From Chaenocephalus aceratus (taxonomy: Eukaryota; Chordata; Actinopteri; Perciformes; Channichthyidae): 64,000 nt of DNA. The stretch spans positions 6,701,912 through 6,765,911 of the forward strand of contig CM043791.1 of NCBI GenBank assembly GCA_023974075.1. Reading direction: 5' to 3'. The notes beneath the pieces are model-generated. The model was not told where the DNA came from. It saw nothing but the letters and a program-made list of their open reading frames with translations, and did no database searches. The position numbers and the translations under genes were made by a program. Positions 1 to 11,818 of this stretch are shown one piece after another (the stretch's first letter is position 1; every line of letters starts with the position of its first letter).

Positions 1-822
1 AGATTTGAAATTGTTCTGACGTCAGAAACGGGGTGCTCCGCCTACATGGGCAACTCTCCACCTATCAGGAGAATGAGAGGTTGCGTGGCATGGTAACAGC
101 ATGGTAACAGCATGGTAACATGACGCTTGTGTCTCGCCCCCCTCCTTTGCTGGGGGGCGTGGTCAGCTGCAGCTCATTTGCCACAGAATCAGCCCTTGTG
201 AAGACTGGTCTGGAATAGAGCAAATTGTCACAAGTTAGACACTTCTATTATTGTTTGTTTGGTGGCTCGTCTAAACTCTCCTGTCATTTCAGATCCCGCC
301 TTCCTCCAGGCCCTTGTAATCAGCTCACTTCCCTCACCTGGTCGCCCCAGCCCTTCCCCTCACCTGTTACTCATTCCCTCATCACTCCACAGTATTTATA
401 CCACCTCACTATCAGTTGTCCTTTGCCAGATTGTCTTGTCGTTTCCGCCAAGCTCTCTAGTGAGTGTTGTGCTCTAGCCTAGATGTTTGTTCTGCCTGGT
501 TTTTGATCCCTGCCTGCCTGTTTACGGATCTCGAGTTCCTGCCTGCTCCCCGTCTGGTTTTGGTTGCCTGTCTGACGGATTTCCTGGTTTTGACCCTGCC
601 TGTCCCTGACCTGAATAAACTGAACATTGCTATACACTGGTTGTATCTGAGTCGTGCTATTGGGTTCTGATCTGTACCTGTGATCGTGACACAAATAGAG
701 CGAAATGAGGCATGGCTAAAATGCATGATCTGTTTGGTATTTTGAAAAAAAACTTCACAGACATGTTTTATATAGGTATGGCCCTACAATATATTATTCA
801 AATATAGCATGATAGGTCCACT
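1..822. mobile_element. TTAA-inserting DNA transposon, right part (left end outside window)
   Basis: The right end reads GATAGGTCCACT followed by TTAA (823-826). The body is clearly related to 53030-53820: both share the gtgctccgc block, a cctatcagg block, the atgaggcatggctaaaatgca block and the last 60 bases. The termini (TTAA, then AGTGGACC) match those of the complete element at 58452-60144. No coding sequence was recognised. A solo LTR is inserted at 226-691. The TTAA target fits Kolobok or piggyBac; Kolobok is favoured only because a THAP-carrying TTAA element also occurs in this window. Confidence 0.6.
226..691 (+). mobile_element. Solo LTR, Gypsy-like, with 5-bp target duplication
   Basis: This 466-bp block starts TGTCAC and ends GTGACA, the terminal inverted repeat typical of fish Gypsy LTRs. 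It is flanked by a perfect CAAAT duplication (221-225 and 692-696). A TATTTATA box lies at 393-400 and an AATAAA signal at 614-619, giving + orientation. The related repeat at about 53693 has a single uninterrupted CAAAT, so the empty site is visible. No internal gag-pol or second LTR is present, which implies LTR-LTR recombination. Confidence 0.85.
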
Positions 823-997
823 TTAAATAGAATAGATTTTTATCCAAGAAGACTAGTCATGCGTCCCCCATCATTGACTGTAGGGCTCTTGACAAGTTCA
901 GCATCAGAGCGCATTAATTGTCGGCATGTCTCTCCAAAACGACGTCTACGAAGAACTCCACTGGGGCTCAAATGTGAAGCACCTTATCAGTGGGCTC

Positions 998-2203
998 CAG
1001 GCCCGGACTGGCCATCGGGAGCACCGGGAGGTTTCCCGATGGCCTGGCCTGTTAAGTGGCCTGCTGGCCTGAGGATTTTTTTTATGTATGTATTGTGAAC
1101 GCAACGCTGGTGGGTCTGACTCTGCCTCACAGAGGGTGACTGGCTGTCTACTACATGATGTGGCCTGCCGACATGGCCACTTTCATACAGACCATACACT
1201 AATGCCCTCGATTGGTCATTCAAGCTCGGGAGGGTGTGTGTGTGTGTGTGTGGCGCGTGTGTGTGTGTGTATGTGTGGCGCAAGCGAGCGAGAGAGAGAA
1301 AGCGCGCGCACTGGTTACGTGTAGGCTATTGTTGTTGTTAGCATCTGGTGCTAACTAGCTGCGCTAACGGATATAAGGAGCTGTTTCAACAACAAGGTGG
1401 AGGAGAGTCCTCTCCTGTCAGACTGAGAGACTGATAAATACAGCTCAGGTGAGGTAAAGGACTCTGCTGAGTGTTTAGATAGTTAACTTAGTTCTCAGTG
1501 GGTCTCACGGTTTGGTCACCATTCATGTAAACACATATTTCCATTTGAAGGGGGAGTGATTAGTAAAATATGCATGAATAATAATAAAAAAACGTTAACT
1601 ATGGGAATAAATGTAAGATAAACTTTAAAACTTGTTGAGAGCTAAAACTAGTCTTTGCTTCTGCCACAAAGAGGAGAAAGGGGGAGACAGGTGAGGCTGG
1701 TTCAGGAGCCCACACTCACAACTATAAATGAACCAAAAACAAATAAATAAACAAGTTTCAATGTTTTTTCATATTGGATATGGTATGTTATTGGTTATGG
1801 CCATGTTATTATGATTTTATGATTATTTAAATGTATACAGTTCTGTTTCATGTGGGTGTAGTCTCTCTTTTTATTTGTGAACCAGATTGATGCATTTAAT
1901 TCCAACATTTAAAAAAAATCTTACCGGGGGAGAAGGCCCCCGGACCCCCCTATAGGATTTGAGGTCCACCCCAACTTAAAATATGTTCACATGAATAGGT
2001 TCCTAAATAGATTTGCACATTTGTTTAAATAGTAACCCATGTCCATATGTTTATTTTTTGGTAGTAGATTTAGAGGGCTATCACTGTGGGCAGCAACGCT
2101 GTAAATATTGACAAATAAATCCAGAAAAATGGCACAAAAAACCAGTAGTGGCCTGGCTGGGTGTATAATTCCCGGCCTGACTTATTGTCCCAGTCCGGCC
2201 CTG
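998..2203. mobile_element. hAT-type DNA transposon, non-autonomous, 8-bp TSD
   Basis: The left end is CAGGCCCGGACTGG and the right end is the inverse of CAGGGCCGGACTGG. Both are flanked by a perfect 8-bp duplication, GTGGGCTC (990-997 and 2204-2211), which is diagnostic of hAT. The interior has a (TG)n tract (1233-1278), a short exon-like stretch ending in a CAGGTGAGGT donor near 1449, and a cccggacccccc block (1936-1955) shared with 53920-53940 in another hAT. No transposase frame was recognised. Confidence 0.85.
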
Positions 2204-2641
2204 GTGGGCTCCCTATCACCAGAAAGAGAGGGCCTTTGTCAACAGAACAGAGAAACCAGACACAATGAAGCTGTCGGTCATTGATTTATCAGAAATCTGA
2301 TGCCTTGATCTTGAGCCCTCCCTTCGAGCTCTCAAGGAGAAGGATGTGGAAGCGGCAGATAGCACCTTTTTCTGAGCACCAGCATATTTTTCAATATTAT
2401 TACAACAAGAACAGTGCGCATGCGGCCGCCTACAGAAAAACAGCTCTACGCCCTGTTATGTAGGACGCTTCGAGGTTGAGTATATATCAACTTTTCAGAA
2501 AGCTCAGATGACCTCACTAAAGAAGTCGAAGCTTGTCTTTATACATCTCTTTCAGACAGAAATGATCAAAACTAATTGCAAAAAACCCATTTCTTTGGGC
2601 GGATCAGCTGGGCAACCTTACTGTTGCTGCCGCTGATGCGT
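2204..2641. other. Intergenic, no gene seen
   Basis: Apart from the hAT target duplication at its left edge this stretch shows no coding or RNA feature. The short open frame at 2281-2463 has no recognisable domain. Confidence 0.5.
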
Positions 2642-4377
2642 CTTTCACACCAGCGCTTTTCCCGCTCTAGCTCCGTGCTAGAGCTTTTCTGGTTCAGCTC
2701 CGGTTTCCCTTTTCTGCTCCCGCTCTGTTCACACCGCCCAGAGCCCGACTGGTGCTGCTGCGTCATGACGTTAGGGCTGTGCATCTTCACTGGTCTCACG
2801 ATTCGATTCGATTATCCTGTCAACGATTCGATTCAATTCGATATCCCGATGCATCACGATTCATACCAATGCGTTGCATCCTCAATTTTCTATATTACTG
2901 CACATGGCTTATTTTTCATCAATGTATACATGCAGTAAATACATATGAACTCTCTTTTTATTATTTAGAAAGTGCTTCAGAAATCAATAACATAAATGTC
3001 TTGACATTAATTTATAAACCTAAATGAATTGTATAGGTCTAGCCTCCCTATATCTGTGTGTGAAGTTGTTCCATCCTCAAAAACAAAAAAATAATGCTTC
3101 TGCAGTCTAGCTGCAGCTTCTAGCTATGGCCTTCTGTTAAAGAAAGGACACTGAATGTCCTGAATGTGGCATCGCACACAGGACTTGAGTCTGAACATAG
3201 CAGACAACAGGAGTATTTACAATAGCATATACAAACAAAAATACTGCATGTGGGTGCACACTTACATTCTCTGTCTGACGGCCCATCTACACTACAGGCA
3301 TCAACAAATCTTGAAGCTGGGAGTGTCTGAGGGCGATTTCTCGCGACCAACAACCAATCAGGAATCTCCCGCCCGCCCCCGGCATACAAAGCAATAGCAA
3401 TGTTAAAACGAAGTAAACTGGATATAAAATCCCCAAACAGGCGAAAAACCTACCAGTTCTACCCACTGTCTCTGCCACCTCCCTCCATGCCTCGCTCCTC
3501 CGGTTTGTATCCCGGTAGATGAACAGAGACTGATCATACAGCACCGGGTGATTCACTACCACTCCATTTTTTTGAATATGAGGAAATGACCTGCGTAGTC
3601 TCTCCCAGCATACACGCGGTTTGATTGGCTAGCGCTTGTACTGTCAGATTTGCATACGCGGGATTTGATTGGCTGATGCCAAGCATCGAGCCTCAAAAGT
3701 TGAACATTGTTCAACTTTTGATGCCGATAGATGCTCGTGATGCTTGCAAAGCCATGCCATGCTCCCCACAATGCAGTTCGGCGAATCTTCTACGTCACCC
3801 CATTCAAATGAATGGGCGAAGTGTTGAAAGCATTTTTCGATGCCTGTAGTGTAGACGGGCCGTCACTGTTATATAAATCCCATGAATGTATGAGATTAAG
3901 TTAGCTTCATTATATCTCAGTGACTAAGTGAATAATAAAGTTTCTATCGGGTCACTATCAGCCTGTCACGCATTATTTTTAGGGAGGGAGCGGGGTTTGG
4001 AGGAACGGAGAGGAGACGGTGATCGCGGAAGCTTTTTTCCTCCTGCCTTCACAAACTTTACACACGTATCGTCTGAAAATTGCTAGAGGACATTCATACT
4101 TTGCAATCCAAGACTTAATTAAATCCACCAAAAACCTGACATGATTGCAACGCGATTATTTTTGAAAAACATAATGAGCCGCAGCGACACAGAGTGATTC
4201 AGAGCGGGTCCTTCTGCTGTTGGTTCTGGACTGGTGGTGTTGTGTTGGTGGATAAAGCAGACTGCTCCGTGTTTGGTGTTGCTGTGCCGCCGTCACGTCT
4301 GTTCCCTGATCTCTGCGTCACCGACCAATTTGATATTAAAGTGACAGAAAAAAGCTGAAAACGCGTTAGTGTGAAAG
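2642..4377. mobile_element. TIR-bounded repeat starting CTTTCACAC
   Basis: The left end CTTTCACACCAGCGCTTTTC and the right end (inverse of CTTTCACACTAACGCGTTTTC) form an imperfect inverted repeat common in fish MITE-like elements. No convincing target duplication was found, so the boundary is provisional. Inside, 2771-2860 starts GGGCTGTGCATC and carries repeated ATTCGATTCGAT, resembling the end of another hAT-like repeat. A second MITE sits at 3276-3865. No protein was recognised. Confidence 0.45.
3276..3865. mobile_element. MITE with TIR TGACGGCCC..TCTACACTACAGGCATC
   Basis: Both ends carry the same inverted terminal block, about 26 bp with one mismatch (3276-3301 and 3840-3865). The interior includes a 29-bp near-perfect palindrome at 3693-3721. 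No coding sequence was seen. The flanking CTGTC and CTGTT are similar but not an accepted duplication, so the superfamily is unassigned. Confidence 0.55.
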
Positions 4378-5116
4378 GGGCATAGGCTATGTGTGTTACT
4401 TTTATATATCTCTGTACACAGGTCGACCTTTTTGTTTCTACAGCTGTAAGACAAAACGACGATGCTCATTCAAACAAAGTTTTAGGGCCAACCTCTAGGG
4501 CGGTGTTAACAGTGAAAAAAGTGGGCGAAGCTAGTCTGTTTGTGGTGTTGAAGAGTTCTGATAGCACCCTCAAGCTCTTGTCTACAGATTCAAGGGGCCT
4601 CCACAGGTGACCCAACCCTCTTTATCAGATGTGATCATGCTGATTTGATCGCTATAATAGGGCCAGTGTAACGGGGTCCCCAGGGTGGCCCTACAGCATT
4701 CATGACTAATCGAGGTTGGACACTGAGTGGAGAACATGCAGCAACAGCTGTGAATCGCACAGTGCCTGTTTATCACAGTTTCATCTCCCTCTGCCCTGCT
4801 GTTCTGCACTATTAACGACAGTAAACAGTTGCTGCAATTGGATACACTTTCAGGACGGATCTTTGGTGACTATATCCAGACAGGAGAAGTACTCAGGACC
4901 TGTTGATGCAGTCCTCTTGTATGCTCTGATTGTCCTGCGAGTTACAACCGTGCCAAAGCTGCAAGTTCCAAGGGAACCATGGGACATGAAGAAGATATAC
5001 TTTATATATATTTACTAGAATAACTTAACTACCTTTGTTACTTTATTCACTGAGCGTTATTGTGTGATCTGTTGTATTAAGGTAATATGAGCTTGTTACG
5101 CAAGTTGACATTAGTA
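4378..5116. other. Intergenic, no gene seen
   Basis: Short open frames at 4389-4610 and 4716-5018 have no recognisable domain, no Kozak support and no splice structure. No repeat was identified. Confidence 0.45.
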
Positions 5117-6610
5117 TTACATACTAGGGGTGTAACGGTATCCGTATTCGTCCCGTACCGTCACGGTTCGGCACATGCAGTCACACGACGAATACGCCTT
5201 TTTTTTACGAGTGGGAAAAAAGTAATTCAGGGCAGTATCCACTACACTATACATAATCCAGGGGGCGGTATTGCGCCTAAAAGCTGTTTGCCAGCCGCCC
5301 TTAAACAACAAATGAAGAACAAGAAGAAACACAAAAACAAAACGAACAAAATACAAGAAGAAGTTAGTATGGCGATTTCAGTTAACACACATAAGCTAGA
5401 ACCCACCTGTTTCTTTTAAATCAACTGTGTATCCCGAACATTTCGGGTTCCCTGTGGACTACAATAACGATGAAGTGTGCGAGTGGTGGATCGGACGAGG
5501 ACGGTGTGTCGGCGTTGTTCTACAGCGGTGCGGTATGCTAATGGTAACACACGCCAAACATGCTAAATCATATCAGAAGGCATCACACAGATTTGCCAAT
5601 CACCGGAGCCCGGCAAAAGACAGCGGTAGTTTAACAGCTGATCCCCGCTGTTTTTAAGAAGCCAATAGACATGAGAGCCGAGAGACCAAAATAAATAACG
5701 GAAGCTTTTGGCATATGTTTTTCAACGACTTTGCGCTCTGGAAACACTTTCTTATTATTTATGATGTCATATTTTCAAGACATTCTTTTTAGTTTTACAG
5801 CTTGATGAAACCTTTTTGTTTGACATCAGCCAGAGCTATTTAATAGAAGAGTTACGACAACGGAAGTCCAAAAACGGTTATCGTCACGTGGTTCATGTAG
5901 ACGAGGGATCGTTCCCCGGAAGTTCATGGCGGGCAATGTGAATGCATTGATAACAGGAGATAGAACTACGATTTTTGGTAATTATTAGTGAATAAAGGTT
6001 TTGATTTGCAATATGTATACAACAAATCGATATGTGTATGTATTTACATCAATATGTTTTAAAAAATAAAATCGAATTTGCTAATATTAAGTGATAATAT
6101 TAGGATTAGTGTGAACAACTAGTTTACATGTTACTAACAGTGCCTTGGTTAAAGAGCCTGTTGCTGTTTATTTATAGCTTTGAATTCTTTCAAACCAATA
6201 TTATCTTCTTAAACTTGTATGGGAGTCAGGAGCATCACTTTCTAATGTTTATTGATACATTTAGAGGGAGGGGATCTAAAGTAATGCTTTAAAATCCAGA
6301 TTGGATTCATTTCTACCATTTTCTTAAATTCATGGTAGTTTCAGTAATCCCATGGTAACTGAGGACACAAGTTATCTAAATGACTAATGTCATCTTTATG
6401 GCTTTCAGAAAGGACAGGAGACCGACAGGTGACTATCAAAGGACTAGCAGCAGCAGCATGATGATGATGATGATGTTAAATGTGTTGTTTTAGGAACATC
6501 CATTGCAAATACATGGAGTTCAATAAACATTGAATAGCATATCATGCAGTTTGTCGGTGCCTTTTCCTCCGTGTTGTCCTGGTTTGCTGTGCTGCCTCCT
6601 AGTCGCCACC

Positions 6611-6862
6611 ATGGTTTGCTGTGCTGCCTGGGGATGCTCAAATCGCTCAGAGAAAGGAGTACGAATGTACGGCTTCCCCACTGACACAGAGCGGAGGAAA
6701 AAATGGCTGGCTCAAGACAGCAGGAGCAATTTCACGACCAACAGCAACACAATATGTGATTTATATACAAACACTGCATTTGCACTTTTTCACAACACGA
6801 AAACCACACCATTGGGAAAGCTTAATGTTTTGTTTAATACAAAAAAACAGGGAAAGGCTTGA
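6611..6862 (+). pseudogene. THAP-domain fragment of a transposon protein
   Basis: The ATG at 6611 sits in a strong Kozak context (gccaccATGg). The first about 35 residues, starting MVCCAAWGCSNRSEKG and reaching KKWLAQ, fit the N-terminal half of a THAP (C2CH) DNA-binding zinc finger, including the first Cys pair and the conserved Trp. The second half, with the Cys-x-x-His-Phe block and the AVPSIF-like motif, is absent and the frame drifts into Lys/Thr-rich sequence before stopping. It is either a truncated gene or an exon whose partner was deleted. It lies in the 5832-7800 element, so transposon origin is likely. Confidence 0.65.
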
Positions 6863-6882
6863 AAAACACTGAGAGTTGAGAC

Positions 6883-7018
6883 TCAGGGTGCAGGGTGAGG
6901 GTCTCAGGGTGCAGGGTGAGGGTCGCAGGGTGAGGGTCTCAGGGTGCAGGGTGAGGGTCTCAGGGTGCAGGGTGAGGGTCGCAGGGTGAGGGTCTCAGGG
7001 TGCAGGGTGAGGGTCTCA
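6883..7018. repeat. G-rich minisatellite, about 21-bp unit
   Basis: Tandem units of GGGTGCAGGGTGAGGGTCTCA, some shortened to cgcagggtgagggtct, give about 7 copies. GGG tracts recur every 5-7 bases on the + strand, so G-quadruplex formation is possible. It lies inside the THAP-carrying transposon. Confidence 0.85.
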
Positions 7019-8089
7019 GTGCAGGTATTCAGGCTCCATTGAATCCCCCTCTGGTTCTTGTGCTGAAAGAGGGAGTAACAGACAGGAGAAAGGGTTATAC
7101 ACACACAGCACACCTATTGGATGGGAAATGCCTTGGGGAGATAAGGTGTTTACTTATATAAAACAGTAGTATTAAACGTACCTTGTGTTTTCACTCTCAC
7201 TTAAGTCCCTCTCCCTTTGCCATCAATCCAAAATCAGCTGAGCTGCAACATTATACAGACAGGTAATAATCAACAGAATCACAAGGACACAATATGGCTC
7301 TGCTAAAAACACTCACTCTTACACGCACCAAAGTTATATTTATCTAATATTTAACTCCCTCCACCCCCGCATACAATCCCGTTTAGAAGCCCCTCTTCTC
7401 TAATTCAACATGTTGGACGAAATGACATTAAGAGAACGGAATTTACAATTAAAAGGCTGTTCAACGTGTGTTGCTAACTTGCTTCGGTATGCTAGCTTAA
7501 TCTGTTATCTGTAAACGTTCCCTAAATCTACTAATTTAGGGATAATCCACTGACATCCTTTAATACACATGTTCATTTGAATCAGATGTACTGATAATAT
7601 CCGCAATATACATCTTTAAACTTCTTCTTACCTTTAAAAATCCGTCACGAATGGTCTATTATGCTGCAACTCCACAGCTCTGCTAGCCTTGGCGCTAACT
7701 TCCGGGGAACGATTGAGAGGCTCCACGATCCGCCATTGCTGTAAAAAAGTGGTCCATTGGAGTGAACGGAGATGTCGTAACTCTTCTATTAAATAGCTCT
7801 GACATCAGCCATTATAGATAATATGGCCATCTGAGTGTGTGTGTGGTGCTGTTTGTGGTTTGTTTTTAACTGTTTAATACAGTTAATTATTCAAAATGTC
7901 AGAGTTCTTTATTTTTAAACTGAAACTTGCACTACTGTTCAAACATAAATAACAACAAACCTGGAATTATGCATTTGGGACTTTTTTTTGCTTTTTCTTG
8001 TTGTACCGAACCGTACCGAACCGTGACCTCCAAACCGAGGTACGAACCGAACCGTGACTTCTGTGAACCGTTACACCCCTATTACATAC

Positions 8090-10336
8090 ACATACGCATG
8101 TAGACCAATTCTCATCTTAACCCGCCATTATAACCATACATGTAATAATCACTTTTAAACATTGCCACAAACACATACACTTTAAGGACTTAAAGCACTC
8201 ATCCTTCATCTGCTACACACGTGGACATTACAACGGTCATAGGACCATGCACACTTTCTTTTTCAGCGTGAGAGATGACAGATACTCTTTGGCTGTGATT
8301 GGATTGTCAAGTTGTCTTTTGCTACGTACTATTCCTTAACCTCAGTGAAAAAAACGTCATGGGGTTAATGAAAGATGTGAAGGAGAATTCAAAAGGCTTA
8401 GCAAAAAATACTTTGATGCACATACAATCTGACTGACTGTATTTATAATGTGCCAGTGGATGTTATTGCAGTTCGTCTGCCGTTTGGAAACTTCATAAAC
8501 AAAGACAACAGTGACAAATATATATATTTTAAAGTAAGTTAAAGGAAATTGTTACTCACACAATTCAGACAACTGTGAAATGTTGACTTTATTTGATAAT
8601 TCTACAGTAATTAGCACAACGTTCTTAGATTTAATATAGTGTTCAAAGTGAGAACCAAAGCACTTTGCGCACGCAAGGTATTGTGGGACAGCATTTTCTC
8701 CTTTCCTTTTATAAAGGGAGGTCCAGTCTATAAACTAGGAGATAATAAAGGATAACTGAAGCTATATTTTCCTAATCATGTAGAGAATTCAAACAGCTCA
8801 TGGCTGACACTCGGGTCATTTTCCTCAGTTGGGATTCTCCCTAAGCAAAACTAATAATCAGCCTTCAAACCAGCTCTTCCAAACACGCACACACCCTCAC
8901 CTTTGTGTACATATTCCCTTTTAATTGCTTAGTCTAAACTTTGTGTGCTTTTCATTTATTGTCGTATTTAATAAATGATTTTCGTTTTATATAGGCTGGT
9001 TTGTGTAATGTTGCACAACAGTGAGCTATGCCAACCTCTACTATCTAAGAGTTCGAAAATCCTAGAAAAGCTTTCACTAGCTATTGATAGGGTCATTTTG
9101 TTGAAAGTTATTAATTTAAGTATTAATCTAATTTCCTTATTCAGCACAGCTGGGAGAAATTCCCAATCAAGCACACCTGCCAGTTACATGCTCATGAGCC
9201 ACCGTACAAAAGCCAGAAGCCTGCATTAATTCCTCTCTGTGTTCTTGCCGTGAAAGGTTTTTATTATGCCTCTCTAGCCTTTTTCCAAGCAAGTTTTTTG
9301 CCTGTTTGCCAGTTTAGTTCCTCTTGCCCTATGCCTGTTTAAACGTCTCTCCCAGGAGGATCCCGAACCCTGCCACACTCCCAAAACCAGCCTGAGACAA
9401 TCAAGTAAACTTTAGGAGACCATTGAGAGGCTAAATTAACTTGCTATCAATTAAGTCATTTTCAAGAGTTGTTTCCCCCATTTGAGGTATGTTAAAGGTC
9501 ACATGTCATGGCCATGTCTACTGATCATAATTCCATTGTTGAGGTCTACTAGAATAGATTTATATTGTGCAATTTTCCAAACTCACATTGGTTTCTCATA
9601 CAGCATCTCTAGTATGTATTCACTCTGTCCTAAACGGCTTGTTGGAGCTCCTGCCCCCCACCCCCTCCTCCCTGTGAGCCCAGTGTGCTCTGATTGGTCA
9701 GCTCGCCCACTCTGTTCCGATGAGTCCACCACCGTTACAGCGGAACATCAGTGATTATGTGTTACAATGGCATTAGCAACCAGAAAATGACACCAGCAAT
9801 GACAAACGGATGAGAATGCTGCGTGGGGTCTGGGTGCCGTGTTGGCGGGACGTTGCGGGGCTCGCTGCTGGAGCGGACAGTGTGAGCTGGCTTGCTGGTG
9901 TTGTTTCCTGGTTGCTGCGTGGGGTCTGTGGGACACGGCGAGGCCGGAGCACACACACACCCACTGCCTTGTTGTGGGTCTGTAATGTTTTTGTTTGATA
10001 GTTATGTTTTTTATTTGTTTATTAGTTTGTAGATGGTGTTTTGTATTTGTATTTGTGTTTGTTAGTGAATCATAAGGAATTTGTAAAACTTGTTTAGTTT
10101 GTTTGTGGAGTTATGGCAGGAAATTAGCTCCATAATCAAAGGTCATTTTATCAGTATATGCAAGAAATGGTCCCCATGTCTTCTTAAAACTAGCAGATGA
10201 CCCTCTCAGCGTACTTCTAATTTTTTCCATATTAACAAAGAAAAATATATCTCTAATCCAGTCCTGATGGGCAGGTGAAGCTGGGGATTTCCACGTGAGT
10301 AGAATCAAGCTACAAAGTTCTCATAATTTGGCATTG
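8090..10336. other. Gene-poor stretch
   Basis: No supported gene. A TTAA followed by AGGTCACATGTCATGG at 9492 resembles the left end of a TTAA-type MITE, with a ctgattggtcagct block near 9690 as in such elements, but no right end was found. The rest is unassigned AT-rich DNA with short chance open frames. Confidence 0.45.
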
Positions 10337-10910
10337 CAGCGGGCCCGGCGCCACGAGGGGGCAAAAGGGGGCATTGCCCCCTCTGTTGTATTCTTTGCCC
10401 CCTCACTTTGAGCATCATTCATCCATCAAAAAGTACAATAAATGTCACAATTATTAAATAACTTAAAATAATTATTTTCCCCAATACACGTTACTATGTT
10501 TAGATCACATATGTGGGCAGGCAGTCAAGCAACGTGTAAAAAGGCCTCAACCCCAAGTGAGCATGTAGTCTTAATTAATGTTAGCATATGTGCTTAGCTG
10601 TAAACACAGTCGGATGAGTGACCAAAACGTCCCCGTTTTCCGGGCAAAGTCCCCGTTTTCGGTGGCAGGTACCCGGTTGAAACTCCCGAAAATGTTGCCG
10701 TTTTTGTGTTGTTCCTGTTTGTAGCGTTAACATATTTCTTCTTCTTCTACTTCTTCTTCATCTTCTTCTAATTCAATGTACCTGCCCACGAAATATTGGA
10801 TAAAAGAAACTCGGCTAGTAGTGTCAACTAAATCCATAGTATGACAACAAAAGTGCTTTAATCGAGGTAAATTACGAATTGATGTTCTCATGGGGATTGG
10901 GATTGAATAT

Positions 10911-11010
10911 TAAATTAGTTTAGATTAGATTTATTGTCCCCAGGGGGAAATTCATGTTGACAGCACTGTGAAAACAATATGAAATCAACAAAAAATAAGA
11001 CAGACAACTA
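10911..11010 (-). mobile_element. 3' end of a LINE (minus strand)
   Basis: Read on the minus strand this ends in a block with aatttccccctggggac and an AATAAA, then a short taatctaatctaa tail. That form is typical of fish Rex1/CR1-type LINE 3' ends. The rest of the element is missing (5'-truncated). Confidence 0.45.
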
Positions 11011-11534
11011 CAGATAGCACCACACATGATGGCTACTTGTTATTATTTAGGGCTGCCTGTATGGATCAGGTTTTTGCCAAAGCGAGCCCTTTTACTATAA
11101 TAATAATAATAATAATAATATGTTATGTATTATATAAACCGTATTGGTAGTGACGGATTTTGGAACATTGATTTTTCTCATGGCAGTTAGACTCTAGAGA
11201 CAAACCAGGGGACTTTTTTTATGTTTAATCTGTGTCTGTCCATTTGGTGTAGTGTTTGATCCAATATTACATTTGGTCTATATATGGTCACTTTCTTATG
11301 AAATGCCAGGTTTTAGGCCTTGGTTTGAACATTCAATCCGGAAAATAAAAAATCAACCAGATACATTTTTGATTTAATCCTGACATGACTAGAGTAGATA
11401 GTAAGTAATTAAGTAAATCTGATAGGAAGACGAGTTAAGGGATAGAGGAGAAAGGTTATGCATAATTACAGAGCCTGTCAATTTATAAAGTGAGGAAATC
11501 AATGTTAGTCTGTTAACCAAAGTGCAGCCATCTA

Positions 11535-11806
11535 CACTGAACAAAAATATAAATGAAACACTTTTGTTTTTGCTCCCATTTTTCATGAGATGAACTCAAA
11601 GATCTAAAACATTTTCTATATAAAATAACCATTTCTCTCAAATATTGTTCACAAATCTGAAAAAATCTGTGATAGTAAGCACTTCTCCTTTGCCGAGATA
11701 ATCCATCCCACCTCACAGGTGTGGCATATCAAGATGCTGATTAGACAGCATGATTATTGCACAGGTTGGCCACAATAAAAGGCCACTCTAAACATTTTCA
11801 GTTTTA
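11535..11806. repeat. Left terminal inverted repeat of the Tc1 element
   Basis: About 270 bp, inverted copy of 12864-13150. It is much longer than the about 30-bp TIRs of classical mariner and resembles the long IR class of fish Tc1 elements. Confidence 0.85.
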
Positions 11807-11818
11807 TCACACAGCACA

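Larger units (their letters stand above)
5832..7800 (+). mobile_element. THAP-carrying DNA transposon, 28-bp TIR, 10-bp TSD
   Basis: The first 28 bases (5832-5859, starting AGAGCTATTTAATAG) are the exact inverse of the last 28 (7773-7800). The element is flanked by a perfect 10-bp duplication GACATCAGCC (5822-5831 and 7801-7810). The related hAT copy at 52455-52918 has one GACATCAGCC at 52637-52646 and no insertion, which confirms both boundaries. A subterminal ATCGTTCCCCGGAAGTT motif recurs inverted near both ends. Inside are a THAP-domain start (6611) and a G-rich minisatellite. P elements (8-bp TSD) and Kolobok (TTAA) carry THAP domains but do not match the 10-bp TSD, so the superfamily is unassigned. 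Confidence 0.85.
5125..8081. mobile_element. hAT transposon (TAGGGGTGTAACGG family), 8-bp TSD
   Basis: The termini TAGGGGTGTAACGG and CCGTTACACCCCTA are flanked by a perfect 8-bp duplication TTACATAC (5117-5124 and 8082-8089). Subterminal repeats based on accgaacc lie near the right end. The element is non-autonomous and contains a second transposon (5832-7800). Without that insertion it would be about 980 bp. A left-truncated relative lies at 52455-52918, and a left-end relative with hATC coding lies at 16107-16552. Confidence 0.9.

Noticed and set aside
6883..7018. Telomere-like interstitial repeat
   Set aside because: The unit is about 21 bp and not TTAGGG; classed as a minisatellite.
9492..9960. 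Complete TTAA MITE
   Set aside because: The left end looks right but no matching inverted right end or TTAA was found.
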